NCBI GenBank assembly: GCA_902619315.1 | Contig: CACNDW010000004.1 | Coordinates: 54,596-118,595 of the forward strand | Direction: 5' to 3' | From: an uncultured Bacteroidota bacterium | GTDB taxonomy: Bacteria > Bacteroidota > Bacteroidia > Flavobacteriales > Flavobacteriaceae | DNA: 64,000 nucleotides | Shown here: one piece after another, positions 29,289 through 37,729 of the stretch | Layout of the letters: every line of letters begins with the position of its first letter | Position numbering within the stretch: the first letter of the stretch is position 1 | The notes under the pieces: generated by a model | The model's database searches: none | What the model was told of the DNA's origin: nothing | The model's input: the letters and a program-made list of their open reading frames with translations, nothing else | Translations under genes and position numbers: made by a program

Positions 29289-30361
29289 TGAATACACCAC
29301 ACTACACAAAGATTCATAATAGATTTCAACTCAAAGGATATTATTTTTCTGCAGATGAATTGAAGGACATAGGCTATGATTTTATAAAAGAAGGTGTCCC
29401 TTATGAGATTGCTATTGGAAAATTCATCATGGATTGGATGGACAAAGAGGAATTTATCAATGTTAAAACATCCGGTTCCACAGGAGATCCAAAAATCATT
29501 AGACTCTCAAAGCAAGCTATGGTTAACTCAGCAATTAGAACCGGAGATTTTTTTGATGTTCAAATTGGTGATTCAGCTCTACATTGTTTGCCCGCTGATT
29601 TTATTGCTGGAAAAATGATGTTGGTTCGTGCGATGATTTTAGGATTGTCCTTGGACTTAGTTCAACCCACTACTCAACCCATGAGGGATGTCTACAGTTC
29701 ATATGATTTTGCTGCAATGACTCCATTACAAGCTCACCATAGTTTAGGAAGACTCCACCAAATTAAAACTCTTATCATTGGTGGGGCTCCGATCTATCCC
29801 GAATTGTACAATAAATTAGTTTCCTTACATGGCAATTGTTACGAGACATATGGCATGACGGAGACCATTACTCATATTGCAGCTTCAAAAATTTCGTTTC
29901 CTAAAAAACCTTTCCGTGCCTTAGATGGAATTCATCTTAATGTTGATGGACAGGGATGCCTTATTGTAGATGCTCCTGATATAACGGATCAATTGATCCA
30001 AACCAATGATTTAGTTGAAATGCACAACAAAAAATCCTTTACTTACTTAGGAAGAAGAGATAACGTTATTAATAGTGGTGGTGTCAAAATTTCACCAGAG
30101 GTTGTTGAACAAAAATTAGCTAACTATATCCAATTTCCTTTTTTTCTTTATGGTATACCAGATAAAGTTTTGGGCCAGAAACTCATAATGGTTGTTGAGG
30201 GTGATAATAGACGTCTCAAAGAGGCAGAAAAACAGATAGCAGTGATTAATAACTTGCAGAAATTCGAAGTACCAAAGGCTTTTTATTTTATTTCAAAAAT
30301 TTTAAGAAATAACGGAAAATACATGAGGAGTAAAACTATTAGTACATTAGAAATCTGTTAA
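29288..30361 (+). CDS. menE: o-Succinylbenzoate-CoA ligase, short Bacteroidota form
   Basis: An AMP-forming acyl-CoA synthetase of 357 residues, much shorter than the roughly 480-residue canonical MenE but typical of Bacteroidota. P-loop TSGSTGDPK lies near residue 60. YETYGMTETITH is the A5 motif. GRRDNVINSGGVKISPEVVE is the hinge and A8 motif, and NGKYMRSK near the C-terminus holds the A10 lysine. It activates o-succinylbenzoate with CoA in menaquinone synthesis. It overlaps the CPBP gene by one base (TAATG) and its stop overlaps the convergent carboxylase gene's stop. Confidence 0.85.
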   Translation: MNTPHYTKIHNRFQLKGYYFSADELKDIGYDFIKEGVPYEIAIGKFIMDWMDKEEFINVKTSGSTGDPKIIRLSKQAMVNSAIRTGDFFDVQIGDSALHCLPADFIAGKMMLVRAMILGLSLDLVQPTTQPMRDVYSSYDFAAMTPLQAHHSLGRLHQIKTLIIGGAPIYPELYNKLVSLHGNCYETYGMTETITHIAASKISFPKKPFRALDGIHLNVDGQGCLIVDAPDITDQLIQTNDLVEMHNKKSFTYLGRRDNVINSGGVKISPEVVEQKLANYIQFPFFLYGIPDKVLGQKLIMVVEGDNRRLKEAEKQIAVINNLQKFEVPKAFYFISKILRNNGKYMRSKTISTLEIC

Positions 30362-31995
30362 ACCTGAAGGATACCCATGTTAAATTTCCTCTTTATAGGT
30401 GAGTGATTTGCTGCCTCGATTCCAATACTAATCCATTTTCGAGTTTCTATCGGGTCAATGATGGCATCAGTCCACATTCTGGCAGCAGCATAATAGTCAC
30501 GTGTTTGTTTGTCGTATCGAGATTTGATTTCTTTTAAGAGTTTCTTTTCTTTTTTTGGATCAATTTTTTCACCTTCCTTTTGGAGTTTTGATTTTTCAAT
30601 TTGCATCAAAACTTTGGCAGCCTGTTCGCCTCCCATTACAGCGATTTTAGAACCTGGCCATGACAGAGTCATTCTTGGATCAAAGGCCTTACCACACATT
30701 GCATAATTACCTGCGCCGTTGGAATTGCCCATAACTACCGTGAACTTTGGTACCACTGAATTAGCCATAGCGTTGACCATTTTCGCACCATCTTTAATAA
30801 TACCATTATGTTCAGCTTTACTGCCCACCATAAAACCGGTAACATCTTGTAGAAAGACCAAGGGAATTTTTCGTTGATTGCAGTTAGCAATAAAACGAGT
30901 AGATTTGTCAGCGGCATCACCATAAATGACACCCCCAAACTGGTTTTCTCCTTTTTTGTTTTTCACTATTTTTCTTTGGTTCGCAACGATACCAACTGCC
31001 CAACCATCAATTCTAGCATAAGCAGTAATAATGGTTTTTCCATAATCCGATTTATATTCCTCTGTAGAATTTTGATCTACCAAACAGTCAATGATTTGGT
31101 AGGTATCATAAGGAAGGGCCTTATCGAAAGGGAGCAATTCGTATATCTCCTCAGCCTTTTTCTTGGGGATAGCGCTTTTAATTCTGTTAAAACCTGCTCT
31201 GGGATTGTCCCCAATTTTTTGGACTAATGCTTTAATTCGTTTTAGGGCATCCAAATCGTCTTTGGCCTTATAGTCACCAATCCCACTAATTTCAGTGTGA
31301 GTCGTGGCTCCTCCTAGAGTTTCATTATCAACATCCTCCCCTATGGCAGCTTTTACCAGATAACTTCCAGCCAAAAAAATACTGGCAGTTTTATCGACTA
31401 TAATGGCTTCGTCAGACATGATGGGTAAATAGGCCCCACCAGCAACACAACTACCCATCACAGCTGCAATTTGAACAATTCCCTCACTACTCATTTTTGC
31501 GTTATTTCTAAAAATCCGACCAAAGTGTTCTTTATCTGGGAAAATCTCGTCCTGTTTAGGAAGGAATACACCCGCACTATCTACTAAGTAAATGATTGGA
31601 ATTCTATTTTCAATAGCAATCTCCTGAGCCCTTAAGTTTTTTTTGGCACTAATGGGAAACCAAGCACCTGCTTTTACCGTGGAATCATTGGCGACTATAA
31701 CACAAAGCTTATGAGAGATATAACCCAATATTACCACAACTCCTGCAGCAGGACAACCGCCTTCATCTTTATACATTTCAAATCCAGCAAGAGCTCCTAT
31801 TTCTAAACTTTCAGATCCTTCATCAAGTAGATAGTTTACTCGCTCACGAGCAGTCATTTTGCCTTGCAACCTGATTTTCTCCAGTTTAGACTTGCCTCCA
31901 CCCAATTTGATCTTGGCTAATTTTTGATTTAGATCAGAAACTAAAATTTTGTTTTGATCTATGTTTTTTTCTTTGGCTAGATCTATTTTTTGCAC
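30358..31995 (-). CDS. Acyl-CoA carboxylase, carboxyltransferase (beta) subunit
   Basis: A protein of about 545 residues. It has the two crotonase-like halves of the biotin-dependent carboxyltransferase family: GKMTARERVNYLLDEGS, VANDSTVKAGAWFPISAKK, IYLVDSAGVFLPKQ and GSCVAGGAYLP in the N-half; FLQDVTGFMVG and MGNSNGAGNYAMCGKAFDPR in the C-half. This pattern is closest to methylcrotonyl-CoA carboxylase beta, though propionyl- or geranyl-CoA carboxylases are related. The start is GTG at 31995: an upstream TTG at 32016 lies inside the promoter element. No biotin carboxylase subunit is adjacent. Confidence 0.85.
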   Translation of the reverse strand: MQKIDLAKEKNIDQNKILVSDLNQKLAKIKLGGGKSKLEKIRLQGKMTARERVNYLLDEGSESLEIGALAGFEMYKDEGGCPAAGVVVILGYISHKLCVIVANDSTVKAGAWFPISAKKNLRAQEIAIENRIPIIYLVDSAGVFLPKQDEIFPDKEHFGRIFRNNAKMSSEGIVQIAAVMGSCVAGGAYLPIMSDEAIIVDKTASIFLAGSYLVKAAIGEDVDNETLGGATTHTEISGIGDYKAKDDLDALKRIKALVQKIGDNPRAGFNRIKSAIPKKKAEEIYELLPFDKALPYDTYQIIDCLVDQNSTEEYKSDYGKTIITAYARIDGWAVGIVANQRKIVKNKKGENQFGGVIYGDAADKSTRFIANCNQRKIPLVFLQDVTGFMVGSKAEHNGIIKDGAKMVNAMANSVVPKFTVVMGNSNGAGNYAMCGKAFDPRMTLSWPGSKIAVMGGEQAAKVLMQIEKSKLQKEGEKIDPKKEKKLLKEIKSRYDKQTRDYYAAARMWTDAIIDPIETRKWISIGIEAANHSPIKRKFNMGILQV

Positions 31996-32013
31996 CAATT
32001 TTAAGATTTTGTA

Positions 32014-32021
32014 CAAATATA
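32014..32021 (-). promoter_or_regulatory. TAnnTTTG promoter element for acyl-CoA carboxylase gene
   Basis: Minus strand TATATTTG, a full match to the -7 consensus, 18 bases before the GTG at 31995. The element contains the TTG at 32016 that would otherwise be the longest start, so transcription should begin downstream of that codon. This decides the gene start. Confidence 0.5.
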
Positions 32022-32133
32022 TAGTGTCAAACTAACCTAAACACTTTTTTTGAAGTTTTGTTGAAATTAAAATGATATTTAATTAAGATATTATATCCAA
32101 TATAATCACTTTTTTGAACAGCAAACAATTACC

Positions 32134-33525
32134 TTAATTTCCCGTCATCTCCTCCGGCTTTACCCACTGGTCAAACTCCTCAGAAGTAACGTAACCCAAA
32201 GAAATAGCAGCTTCTTTAAGTGGGGTTCCGTCAGAATGGGCTTTATTAGCAATTTCTGCTGCTTTATAATAGCCTATTTTTGTGTTTAGTGCTGTGACCA
32301 ACATTAGAGAATCATCAACCAGTGCTTCAATTCGTTTGTGATTAGGTTCAATACCAACTACACAATTATCTGTAAAACTGACACAGGCATCCCCGATAAG
32401 CTGGGCAGTTTGAAGAATATTGGCGGCCATTACAGGTTTAAATACGTTTAACTCATAATGTCCCTGAAGCCCTCCAACACCAATAGCTACGTCATTACCC
32501 ATGACCTGTGAACAGACCATTGTCATCGCTTCACACTGAGTTGGATTTATCTTTCCAGGCATAATTGAGCTTCCTGGTTCGTTGGCGGGAATTATAATTT
32601 CTCCAATTCCCGAGCGAGGACCGGAGGCCAAAAGCCTGATGTCATTGGCAATTTTGTTCAGTGAAACAGCAGTCTGTTTAAGTGCACCGTGTGTTTCTAC
32701 AATCGCATCGTGAGCTGCTAGAGCTTCAAACTTATTTTTGGCAGTAATAAAGGGAAGGCCAGTAAATTCAGCTATGTAAGCGGCTACTTTCTCCTCATAA
32801 CCAGCAGGTGTATTGATCCCAGTCCCAACAGCAGTGCCTCCCAGTGCCAGCTCAGATAGATGATCGAGGGTGTTTCTTATTGCTTTGACGCCATGATCCA
32901 ATTGAGAAACATAGCCCGAAAATTCTTGACCTAGGGTTAGGGGAGTAGCATCCATCAGATGTGTACGTCCTATTTTAACGATCGATTGAAAACTTTTGGA
33001 TTTTTTCGATAAAGCATTTTTTAGTTTTTCCAAACCGGGAAGGGTGTTTTCAATAACTTTTTTGTAAGTGGCAATATGCATGCCAGTTGGAAAAGTATCG
33101 TTTGATGACTGCGATTTGTTAACATCATCATTGGGTGCTAAGGTTTTATTTCCTTCGCCCAATTTGTTTCCCTCCAATACGTGGGCACGATTAGAGATGA
33201 CCTCGTTGACATTCATATTGCTTTGGGTCCCTGAACCAGTTTGCCAGATTACCAGGGGAAATTGATCATCCAATTTTCCTTCAATTATTTCATCACAAAC
33301 CTTGGCAATAAGATCTCTTTTTTTTTGATCCAATACACCTGAATCGAAGTTGGTGTAGGCAGCAGCTTTTTTTAAATAGGCAAAACCATAAATAATTTCT
33401 AATGGCATTGAGGCTTCCGCGCCAATTTTAAAATTTAATCTAGAGCGTTCGGTCTGTGGTCCCCAATACGCATTTGCAGGGACTTTAACCTCTCCAAGTG
33501 TGTCTTTTTCTATGCGGTGATCCAT
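32134..33525 (-). CDS. fumC: Fumarate hydratase, class II
   Basis: A protein of 463 residues that interconverts fumarate and malate in the TCA cycle. Motifs: the [18 protein letters not shown] substrate loop (about 97-113), [20 protein letters not shown] with catalytic His189, and the class II signature [11 protein letters not shown] (318-328). It is iron-free and homotetrameric in the family. Icd, another TCA enzyme, lies about 5 kb downstream in its own unit. A promoter element is present 21 bases before the ATG. Confidence 0.97.
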   Translation of the reverse strand: MDHRIEKDTLGEVKVPANAYWGPQTERSRLNFKIGAEASMPLEIIYGFAYLKKAAAYTNFDSGVLDQKKRDLIAKVCDEIIEGKLDDQFPLVIWQTGSGTQSNMNVNEVISNRAHVLEGNKLGEGNKTLAPNDDVNKSQSSNDTFPTGMHIATYKKVIENTLPGLEKLKNALSKKSKSFQSIVKIGRTHLMDATPLTLGQEFSGYVSQLDHGVKAIRNTLDHLSELALGGTAVGTGINTPAGYEEKVAAYIAEFTGLPFITAKNKFEALAAHDAIVETHGALKQTAVSLNKIANDIRLLASGPRSGIGEIIIPANEPGSSIMPGKINPTQCEAMTMVCSQVMGNDVAIGVGGLQGHYELNVFKPVMAANILQTAQLIGDACVSFTDNCVVGIEPNHKRIEALVDDSLMLVTALNTKIGYYKAAEIANKAHSDGTPLKEAAISLGYVTSEEFDQWVKPEEMTGN

Positions 33526-33546
33526 GATGTGATACTTTCGTTTTTA

Positions 33547-33554
33547 CAAAAATA
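33547..33554 (-). promoter_or_regulatory. TAnnTTTG promoter element for fumC
   Basis: Minus strand TATTTTTG, a full match to the consensus, 21 bases before the fumC ATG at 33525. No clear -33 TTG was found. Confidence 0.45.
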
Positions 33555-33617
33555 AGTGTTTTGTTTGAGGCTAATGAAATAATTTTCCATGAGACTAAAA
33601 CAAAAAATAAAAAATAG

Positions 33618-33625
33618 TAAATTTG
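33618..33625 (+). promoter_or_regulatory. TAnnTTTG promoter element for small gene at 33642
   Basis: Plus strand TAAATTTG, a full match to the consensus, 16 bases before the ATG at 33642. It supports the small membrane-protein gene being real. Confidence 0.45.
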
Positions 33626-33641
33626 ATGAATATTTTATACA

Positions 33642-33803
33642 ATGTTTGAATTTGATCAATACTTGGGATTTCTTGCTTTTCTCTCAATTCTTACACTAGG
33701 TTTTTGGCTGATGATTTTCCTTTTGACCTTTGTAATTCCATACTGGTTGTTTGGGTCATTTATGCAATATCTTAAAGATCGTAAGGAAAAGAGTAAATTA
33801 TAG
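33642..33803 (+). CDS. Small single-span membrane protein (53 residues), unknown function
   Basis: ATG at 33642 to TAG at 33803 gives 53 residues: MFEFDQYLGF, one long hydrophobic segment (about 9-40, with WLMIFLLTFVIPYWLF), and a basic tail MQYLKDRKEKSKL. The composition is that of a real inner-membrane microprotein with a positively charged cytoplasmic end. A TAnnTTTG element lies 16 bases upstream, and the frame occupies the only sizeable gap between fumC and the ArsC-like gene. I do not recognise a family. It could be a partner of a respiratory or membrane complex, but there is no evidence for a role. Confidence 0.55.
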   Translation: MFEFDQYLGFLAFLSILTLGFWLMIFLLTFVIPYWLFGSFMQYLKDRKEKSKL

Positions 33804-33881
33804 GTTTTATAAACTAAAGTCTTCTCATTATTATTGCTTTGACTGTAAAATGACTTAGTCTTATGTTAGTTTGCCTTATTA

Positions 33882-34235
33882 TTAACCCTGATTTAGAAAT
33901 TCGATTAGATTTTCAATTGGACGAGCCAAAACCCCTTTATTCCCTAAAGTAACTATAGGTCTTTCAATCAGCCTGGGCTGCTCGACTAAAAGCTTCAAGA
34001 TTTGATCTTCACTTAGGTTATTGCCATCATACTCTTTTTTCCAAAGGATTTCGTTTCTGCGCACTATCTCAGAGGGTTTCATATCGATTTTTTTTAAGAC
34101 TTCTCGTAGAGAGTTCACATCAAAAAGCTGATCTAAATATTTTACGATTCTTAGGGAAACACCTCTTCCCTCCATGTACTGAATGGCTTCTCTAGACTTT
34201 CTGCAACGGGGGTTGTGATAAATGGTTAAAGACAT
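33882..34235 (-). CDS. arsC: ArsC/Spx-family protein, probable glutaredoxin-coupled arsenate reductase
   Basis: A protein of 117 residues with a thioredoxin-like ArsC fold. It begins MSLTIYHNPRCRKSREAIQYM, where Cys11 is the single catalytic cysteine of the glutaredoxin-dependent class. EQPRLIERPIVTLGNKGVLARPIENLIEFL contains the RPIV and ARP motifs with the arsenate-binding arginines. Many flavobacteria carry this gene outside any ars operon, as here, so a general redox or Spx-like role remains possible. Confidence 0.85.
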   Translation of the reverse strand: MSLTIYHNPRCRKSREAIQYMEGRGVSLRIVKYLDQLFDVNSLREVLKKIDMKPSEIVRRNEILWKKEYDGNNLSEDQILKLLVEQPRLIERPIVTLGNKGVLARPIENLIEFLNQG

Positions 34236-34281
34236 GAAAAAAAACCATCATTTAAGAGATGGGTTACGGTATATTAAATAA

Positions 34282-34626
34282 TTACTTTACTTTTTCTACA
34301 ATTGCCTTGAAGGCTTGGGGATTGTTCATGGCCAAATCAGCCAAAACTTTACGGTTTAGTTCTATTTTATTCGACTTAACCTTTCCCATGAACTGGCTGT
34401 AAGACATACCGTGTTCTCTGGCTCCAGCATTAATTCTTGCAATCCACAATGACCTAAAGTTCCGTTTTTTAGTTCTTCGGTCACGGTAGGCATAAAGCAT
34501 AGCCTTTTCGACTGCGTTTTTGGCAACGGTCCAAACGTTTTTTCTTCTACCAAAATAACCTTTGGCTTGTTTGATAATTTTTTTTCGACGGGCTCTTGAA
34601 GCCACTGAGTTTACTGATCTTGGCAT
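34282..34626 (-). CDS. rplT: 50S ribosomal protein L20
   Basis: A protein of 114 residues from the ATG at 34626 ([30 protein letters not shown]), the universal L20 start. An in-frame ATG at 34692 would add 22 residues through an intergenic hairpin and is rejected. The [21 protein letters not shown] signature is present. L20 binds 23S rRNA early in 50S assembly and, in several bacteria, represses its own operon. It is last in infC-rpmI-rplT. Confidence 0.97.
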   Translation of the reverse strand: MPRSVNSVASRARRKKIIKQAKGYFGRRKNVWTVAKNAVEKAMLYAYRDRRTKKRNFRSLWIARINAGAREHGMSYSQFMGKVKSNKIELNRKVLADLAMNNPQAFKAIVEKVK

Positions 34627-34641
34627 TATAATTTGTTTTTT

Positions 34642-34681
34642 TGATATGGGCGGTATTTCAACACTTTTAGGCCACATATCA
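34642..34681 (-). promoter_or_regulatory. Hairpin in the rpmI-rplT spacer, possible L20 control element
   Basis: The 84-base gap between rpmI and rplT is long for this operon. It contains TGATATG (34642-34648) and CATATCA (34675-34681), which pair perfectly; the stem extends by GGC/GCC past one bulged base. It sits 15 bases ahead of the rplT ATG. No T-run follows, so it does not look like a terminator. A translational control site for L20 is an inference. Confidence 0.35.
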
Positions 34682-34710
34682 GGGTGATACATAGTTTAAC
34701 CACTCTTGAT

Positions 34711-34908
34711 TTATTTCAATCTTAATTGTTCTTTTATATTATTAGCATCACTATCATGAACCAATGAAGAATGAGTTAATTTCAGTTTCCGCTTTTTTGA
34801 CTTTTTAGTCAGGATATGACTTTTGAAAGCATGTTTTCTTTTTATTTTTCCAGTACCAGTGAGTTTGAACCTCTTTTTTGCACTGGATTTTGTCTTCATT
34901 TTAGGCAT
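34711..34908 (-). CDS. rpmI: 50S ribosomal protein L35
   Basis: A protein of 65 residues, very basic: [20 protein letters not shown] and [13 protein letters not shown] are the L35 signature. It starts 18 bases after infC. The order thrS-infC-rpmI-rplT is conserved in many bacteria. Confidence 0.97.
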   Translation of the reverse strand: MPKMKTKSSAKKRFKLTGTGKIKRKHAFKSHILTKKSKKRKLKLTHSSLVHDSDANNIKEQLRLK

Positions 34909-34926
34909 TATGTTGAATGTTTATTT

Positions 34927-35481
34927 TTATTTTTTCTTAGGTGTAATGAACATGGTCATTCTCTTCCCCTCTAATTGTGGCATTTGCTCTACTTTTCCAT
35001 AATCCTCCAGGTCTTGGGCCAATCTCAAAAGTAAAATTTGACCTTGTTCCTTGAAAACTATAGAACGACCTTTAAAAAATACAAAAGCTTTGAGTTTTGC
35101 ACCATCGTTTAAAAATTTCTCGGCGTGCTTTTTCTTAAACTCATAGTCATGTTCGTCAGTTTGCGGTCCAAATCTTATTTCTTTGATTACCACTTTAGTA
35201 GCCTTAGACTTGAGTGCCTTTTCGCGTTTCTTTTGCTCATATAAAAACTTTTTGTAATCCAAAATTTTGCAAACGGGAGGGGATGCTTTTGGAGAAATTT
35301 CTACAAGGTCTAATTCTAGTTCCTCGGCCAGGGCAATTGCTTTGGAAAGTCTGTAAACACCTATCTCAACGTTGTCACCAACAAGTCTGATTTCGTTGGC
35401 AGTAATTTTTTCGTTGATTTTGTGAGGATTTTCCTTAATAATCCTCGCAGGTTTATTCGATCTTCTCCTTCGTATTGCTAT
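34927..35481 (-). CDS. infC: Translation initiation factor IF-3 with AUA start codon
   Basis: The conserved C-domain ([14 protein letters not shown]...[32 protein letters not shown]) is preceded in frame by a full IF-3 N-domain ([34 protein letters not shown], then [11 protein letters not shown]). Between the in-frame TAG at 35485-35487 and a TTG at 35262, which is deep inside the linker, there is no ATG, GTG or TTG. Aligning to the usual (M)AIRRRR start places initiation at ATA, 35481, giving 184 residues, the normal length. Non-canonical AUU/AUA/AUC starts are known for infC and let IF-3 repress its own translation. It starts 17 bases after thrS. Confidence 0.9.
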   Translation of the reverse strand: MAIRRRRSNKPARIIKENPHKINEKITANEIRLVGDNVEIGVYRLSKAIALAEELELDLVEISPKASPPVCKILDYKKFLYEQKKREKALKSKATKVVIKEIRFGPQTDEHDYEFKKKHAEKFLNDGAKLKAFVFFKGRSIVFKEQGQILLLRLAQDLEDYGKVEQMPQLEGKRMTMFITPKKK

Positions 35482-35498
35482 GACCTAAATAATTTTAA

Positions 35499-37445
35499 TT
35501 AATTTTCAAATTTAGAAATACTTTTGTATACCTCTTTGTCTATGAGTTCGACAAATGCTTCCGTGCTCATCGTTCCCATATCACCTTCTCGATGTTTTCT
35601 GACAGAAACATTACCTGTCTTTGCTTCCTTTTCTCCCAATATCAACATAAATGGAACTTTACTCAATTCGGCTTCTCGTATCTTTTTTCCAATGGTTTCA
35701 TTTCTATTATCAAGGCAGGCGCGAATTTCGCTATTTTCCAGGAAATTTAAAACTTTTTGAGCGTATTTTTCGTGTTTTTCACTCACAATCAATACGCTCA
35801 CTTGAATTGGGGATAGCCAAAGGGGAAATATACCTGCGGTGTGTTCCAACAAAATAGCAACAAAGCGTTCCAAACTTCCAAAAGGCGCACGGTGGATCAT
35901 GATTGGTCGATGTTGCTGGTTATCAGCTCCTTTATAGGTAAGTTCAAACCTTTCCGGAAGATTATAGTCAACCTGTATGGTTCCCAATTGCCATCTTCTT
36001 CCTAAAGCGTCTTTGACCATAAAATCAAGTTTAGGACCATAAAATGCTGCTTCTCCCTTTTCTATTATAAAGTCCAAATTCTTTTTCTGAGCGGCTTCGA
36101 TGATTGCTTTTTCAGCTTTCTCCCAATTTTTGGGGTTTCCAATGTATTTTTCTGGTTTTTTCAAGTCTCTTATGGAGACTTGTGCTTGAAATTTATCAAA
36201 GCCCAAAGATCCGAAAACATATAAAACAAGATCAATTACATTTTTGAATTCTTGATCCAACTGTTCGGGGGTACAAAATATATGAGCATCGTCTTGGGTA
36301 AAGCCCCTCACTCTAGTGAGCCCGTGTAGTTCTCCACTTTGCTCATAACGGTAAACGGTTCCAAACTCTGCATATCGTTTGGGTAATTCTTTATAGCTCC
36401 AGGGACTTGAGTTATATATTTCGCAGTGGTGGGGACAATTCATGGGTTTGAGTAAAAAGCTTTCACCTTCTGCAGGAGTCTCAATAGGTTGAAAACTGTC
36501 TTCACCATATTTCTCGTAGTGACCGGAGGTCATGTAAAGCTCCTTGTTTCCAATGTGGGGAGAAATCACCTGTTCATATCCTGCTTTCTTTTGAGCATCT
36601 TTCAGAAAATCTTCTAGCCGTTCTCTTAGGGCAGCACCTTTGGGCAACCATAAGGGTAAGCCCTGTCCCACTTTTTGTGAAAAAGTGAATAACTCCAGTT
36701 CTTTTCCCAGTCTTCGATGATCTCGCTTTTTGGCTTCTTCTAAGAGTTCAAGGTATTCGGTCAATTCTTTTTGTTTGGGAAAAGAAATACCATAGATGCG
36801 GGTCAGCTGTTTATTATTTTCATCCCCTCTCCAATAGGCTCCTGCGACATTTAAAAGCTTAACAGCTTTTATGAACCCAGTATGAGGAATGTGCCCTCCC
36901 TTACATAAGTCAGTAAAATCAGCATGATCACAAAAAGTAATGGTACCATCCTCTAAATTTTCAATCAGTTCAATTTTATATTGATTTTCATTTTTATGAT
37001 AAAAATCAAGCGCCTCCTTTTTGGTGGCGGATCTCATTTTAAATGCAAATTTTTGTTTTGCAAAATCCAAAAACTTTTTTTCAATATTTATGAGTTCTTT
37101 TTCAGTTATGGAATGATCTCCGAAATCTACATCATAATAAAATCCATTTTCAATTGCAGGTCCGATAGTTAGTTTTGCTTTTGGGTAGAGGGAGAGAATG
37201 GTTTGTGCCAATACATGTGCTGAAGAATGCCAAAAGGCGTCTTTCCCTTGTTGGTCATTCCAAGTAAACAATTGTATGTTTCCATCTTCAAATAAAGGAG
37301 TTGATCCCTCAACAGTTTGATGATTAAACTTTGCTGATAGGACATTACGCGCCAGTCCTTCACTGATGTTTTTGGCAACCTCAAGTACGGTAATTCCACT
37401 TTCAAATCTTCTTACAGATGCATCTGGAAATTTTATTTGAATCAT
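35499..37445 (-). CDS. thrS: Threonyl-tRNA synthetase
   Basis: A protein of 648 residues, full length. The N-terminal TGS domain (1-60; [23 protein letters not shown]) is followed by the editing domain with HSSAHVLAQ (zinc/editing His) and [12 protein letters not shown]. The class II catalytic core has [11 protein letters not shown], the motif 2 loop [18 protein letters not shown] and motif 3 [13 protein letters not shown]. The C-terminal anticodon-binding domain begins about 545. It heads thrS-infC-rpmI-rplT. There is no T-box in the 50-base leader. Confidence 0.98.
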   Translation of the reverse strand: MIQIKFPDASVRRFESGITVLEVAKNISEGLARNVLSAKFNHQTVEGSTPLFEDGNIQLFTWNDQQGKDAFWHSSAHVLAQTILSLYPKAKLTIGPAIENGFYYDVDFGDHSITEKELINIEKKFLDFAKQKFAFKMRSATKKEALDFYHKNENQYKIELIENLEDGTITFCDHADFTDLCKGGHIPHTGFIKAVKLLNVAGAYWRGDENNKQLTRIYGISFPKQKELTEYLELLEEAKKRDHRRLGKELELFTFSQKVGQGLPLWLPKGAALRERLEDFLKDAQKKAGYEQVISPHIGNKELYMTSGHYEKYGEDSFQPIETPAEGESFLLKPMNCPHHCEIYNSSPWSYKELPKRYAEFGTVYRYEQSGELHGLTRVRGFTQDDAHIFCTPEQLDQEFKNVIDLVLYVFGSLGFDKFQAQVSIRDLKKPEKYIGNPKNWEKAEKAIIEAAQKKNLDFIIEKGEAAFYGPKLDFMVKDALGRRWQLGTIQVDYNLPERFELTYKGADNQQHRPIMIHRAPFGSLERFVAILLEHTAGIFPLWLSPIQVSVLIVSEKHEKYAQKVLNFLENSEIRACLDNRNETIGKKIREAELSKVPFMLILGEKEAKTGNVSVRKHREGDMGTMSTEAFVELIDKEVYKSISKFEN

Positions 37446-37461
37446 ATATTATAAATCACAG

Positions 37462-37469
37462 CAAATATA
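37462..37469 (-). promoter_or_regulatory. TAnnTTTG promoter element for thrS-infC-rpmI-rplT
   Basis: Minus strand TATATTTG, a full match, 16 bases before the thrS ATG, in the 50-base gap behind the DUF6095 gene. It suggests the translation operon starts here. Confidence 0.5.
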
Positions 37470-37495
37470 GTTCACTCCCCCGAGTGATACAATTT

Positions 37496-37729
37496 TTAAA
37501 AGGGCTTAGTTTTTTTATTACCTAACAGACCATCAAGCAATATTTTAATGGCCCAAAAACCGTAAACAATTGCAGTGATACACAATCCTACTCCTAAGGC
37601 CAGGACAGGCCAGTAAAAAGGGTGATCTTGATTTTTAAAAGCTTGGTAGACCAAAACGGGTGCAACAAAACAGAGTATGATAAACGTTCCCATTTTGAGA
37701 AGCCCTTTTTTTAATTTTTGACTATTCAC
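37496..37729 (-). CDS. DUF6095-family small membrane protein
   Basis: A protein of 77 residues with two membrane segments (about 14-31 and 40-66; FIILCFVAPVLVYQAF and WPVLALGVGLCITAIVYGFWAIKILL) and charged ends. I recognise it as DUF6095-like, a small flavobacterial family of unknown role often next to murQ. It starts with GTG inside the murQ stop (GTGA, 4-base overlap), so translation is coupled to murQ. A role near the cell wall recycling step is only suggested by position. Confidence 0.75.
   Translation of the reverse strand: MNSQKLKKGLLKMGTFIILCFVAPVLVYQAFKNQDHPFYWPVLALGVGLCITAIVYGFWAIKILLDGLLGNKKTKPF

Noticed and set aside
34627..34692. N-terminal extension of rplT from an in-frame ATG at 34692
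   Set aside because: L20 universally begins MPRS-like; the extension reads through the intergenic hairpin.
37446..37495. T-box leader upstream of thrS
   Set aside because: The spacer is only 50 bases and has no specifier or antiterminator structure; T-boxes are not expected in Bacteroidota.
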